From Deltaproteobacteria bacterium (GTDB lineage: Bacteria > Myxococcota_A > UBA796): DNA of 7,297 nucleotides. The notes under the pieces were generated by a model. It was given only the letters and a program-made list of their open reading frames with translations, made no database searches and was not told the DNA's origin. Shown one piece after another: positions 6,269-7,297 of this stretch (position 1 is its first letter; each line of letters begins with the position of its first letter). Where the stretch lies: the NCBI GenBank assembly GCA_002707085.1, contig PALY01000028.1:1-7297 (forward strand), given 5' to 3'. The position numbers and the translations under genes were made by a program.

Positions 6269-7297
6269 TCATCTGCAGGCTTGAGTTCGCGCCGAAGAAC
6301 TTCCCCAGTAGCAACCGGAACTGAACCAATCCCATTCGTAGTGGCAGTCGCTACGCCAGGTACCTGTCGTGCCACAGGTGGGTACGCCCCCATCCCATCC
6401 ATTGGATGAAGAGCATCCAAAATCTGCGAAAAATGCACATTCATCGGACGTATCGGTCCATTGTCTCTCTTCGGCATCGTCACAGTTATAGTCGTAGCTG
6501 CCATCGCCGCGATGGGTCGGATGAAAGCTCGTGTGGGTTGGATTCACGGATGCACTATCGTCGTAGCAGTCTGTGTCTAAAGTCGATGTGTAGTCCCCGT
6601 ATGCGGCGCATGCGCATACGCTAATTGTACTTCCGTAACCATCGTCGTCGTAATCGCGGAAATAGGTTGTGCAGCCTACTGCATCATCTTCGTCCGTGTA
6701 GCCGTCGCAGTCGTTGTCACCACCGTCACAGACCTCTGTACTGCCCGGATAGCTTTCTGCATCGGTGTCATCGCAATCTGTATTATCCGCGACGTATCCA
6801 GCGGGAAGATCGCATGCCCGTGTAGAGAAGGCCCAGTCTCCATAGCCGTCCGAGTCTAAGTCTCGGTACCAAGTTGTTGCATCCGTGGCGTCTGTGCCAT
6901 CGACAGTGCCGTTACAGTCATTGTCGAGTCCGTCACAGATTTCTTCAGCATAAGGGAAGACCGCGGGGTCGTCGTCATCGCAGTCCCCAGCATCTTCTGA
7001 AAAACCGTCTTCGTCGTCGTCGTATGCGTCGGTTCCCTCATCTACGAGACCATCGCAATCGTCATCGACACCGTTCTCAAGTTCGTACGCACCTGGGTGG
7101 ATGTCCTCGTCGCCATCATCACAATCGCCATCAACTTCCGAATATCCATCGCCATCGTCGTCCGTTTCATTCTCTGAAATAACGTCGAGTGTGGTGATTT
7201 CAGTCGTAGTATTTCCATCCGTATCTTCGACGGAAAAGCGGATGGAATAGACCCCTGGATTGAGTGTGCCTTCACATACTGCGGCGCCATCGTCTTC
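6269..7297 (-). CDS. Secreted MopE-type repeat protein, C-terminal part (5' end off window)
   Basis: An open frame enters from the right edge and runs 342 codons to a TGA at 6269-6271; the start is outside. Reading from the edge, about 45 residues look like an Ig/PKD-type beta domain (PGVYSIRFSVEDTDGNTTTE). Four Asp-rich repeats follow, of the type Pfam calls the MopE putative metal-binding motif: D-x-D-G-D/S-G-Y, then DCDDxDxxxxP, then CDGxDNDCDG. The last 61 residues are rich in Cys, Trp, Gly and Ser, with six cysteines, and end TQACR. No membrane anchor or sorting motif is visible at the C-terminus. Such proteins are generally secreted or surface-exposed and are expected to bind calcium or another divalent ion. 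They are abundant in myxobacteria and relatives. The function of this one is unknown, and the missing N-terminus may hold an enzymatic or lectin domain. Confidence 0.85.
   Translation of the reverse strand, partial: EDDGAAVCEGTLNPGVYSIRFSVEDTDGNTTTEITTLDVISENETDDDGDGYSEVDGDCDDGDEDIHPGAYELENGVDDDCDGLVDEGTDAYDDDEDGFSEDAGDCDDDDPAVFPYAEEICDGLDNDCNGTVDGTDATDATTWYRDLDSDGYGDWAFSTRACDLPAGYVADNTDCDDTDAESYPGSTEVCDGGDNDCDGYTDEDDAVGCTTYFRDYDDDGYGSTISVCACAAYGDYTSTLDTDCYDDSASVNPTHTSFHPTHRGDGSYDYNCDDAEERQWTDTSDECAFFADFGCSSSNGWDGGVPTCGTTGTWRSDCHYEWDWFSSGCYWGSSSARTQACR
6455..7162 (-). repeat. Four tandem Asp-rich MopE-type repeats
   Basis: Protein-level repeats of about 47-69 residues, in reading order: 7162-7022, 7021-6866, 6865-6659 and 6658-6455. 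Each opens with a DxDxDG-like loop (DDDGDGYS, DDEDGFS, RDLDSDGYG, RDYDDDGYG) and later carries DCDD and NDC-type clusters. Repeats 3 and 4 are longer, with an inserted Cys pair or CxC segment. Repeat 4 has lost the CDGxDNDCDG half, keeping DCYDD and DYNCDD. The DNA copies have diverged, so this is not a recent nucleotide duplication. The runs of GTC and ATC on the + strand are simply Asp codons read from the other strand. Confidence 0.8.

Noticed and set aside
6406..7182. Several + strand frames rich in Arg and His
   Set aside because: Their composition is the antisense of the Asp-rich repeat protein (GTC and ATC codon runs), a typical artefact.
6600..7190. Runs of GTCGTCGTC and ATC on the + strand resembling a microsatellite or CRISPR-like repeat
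   Set aside because: The pattern follows Asp codons of the minus-strand protein; there are no identical regularly spaced DNA repeats with unique spacers.

Overview
The window is a bacterial chromosomal segment of moderate GC content that is densely coding. It carries seven complete genes and one gene cut by the right edge. No phage, transposon, CRISPR or RNA gene is visible. The right-hand gene encodes a protein with MopE-type Asp-rich metal-binding repeats. Together with a DUF481-type outer-membrane protein, this points to a Gram-negative bacterium of the former Deltaproteobacteria (Myxococcota or Bradymonadota-like). That placement is an inference from protein style, not a proven assignment.

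Left block, + strand, 5-3266: a glucokinase (Glk) is followed after 60 bases by a LOG-family nucleotide phosphoribohydrolase. One base later comes a small [2Fe-2S] ferredoxin-like protein, and 18 bases after that an adenosine-deaminase-family amidohydrolase. The last three genes look like a co-transcribed unit. The LOG and deaminase pair suggests purine nucleotide or modified-purine salvage. The deaminase has Gly where typical adenosine deaminases have the second Asp of the TDD motif, so its substrate is uncertain.

Middle: epoxyqueuosine reductase (QueG, - strand, 3270-4295) converges on the deaminase with only 3 bases between the stop codons. It diverges from thioredoxin reductase (TrxB, + strand, GTG start at 4415) across a 119-base intergenic region, the only sizeable non-coding stretch. 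TrxB overlaps by 4 bases (GTGA) a DUF481-like beta-barrel protein that contains a perfect EF-hand-type loop.

Right block, - strand, 6269 to beyond 7297: the C-terminal 342 residues of a secreted protein made of an Ig/PKD-like segment, four Asp-rich MopE-type repeats (the last degenerate) and a Cys-rich tail. It converges on the DUF481 gene with a 13-base gap.

Most of the window is housekeeping: sugar phosphorylation, tRNA queuosine maturation and thiol redox. I do not see clear evidence of a new multi-gene system. The best leads are the altered deaminase next to LOG, the ferredoxin with an unusually long loop before its last cluster cysteine, the EF-hand loop in the DUF481 protein, and the repeat protein with its Cys-rich tail.
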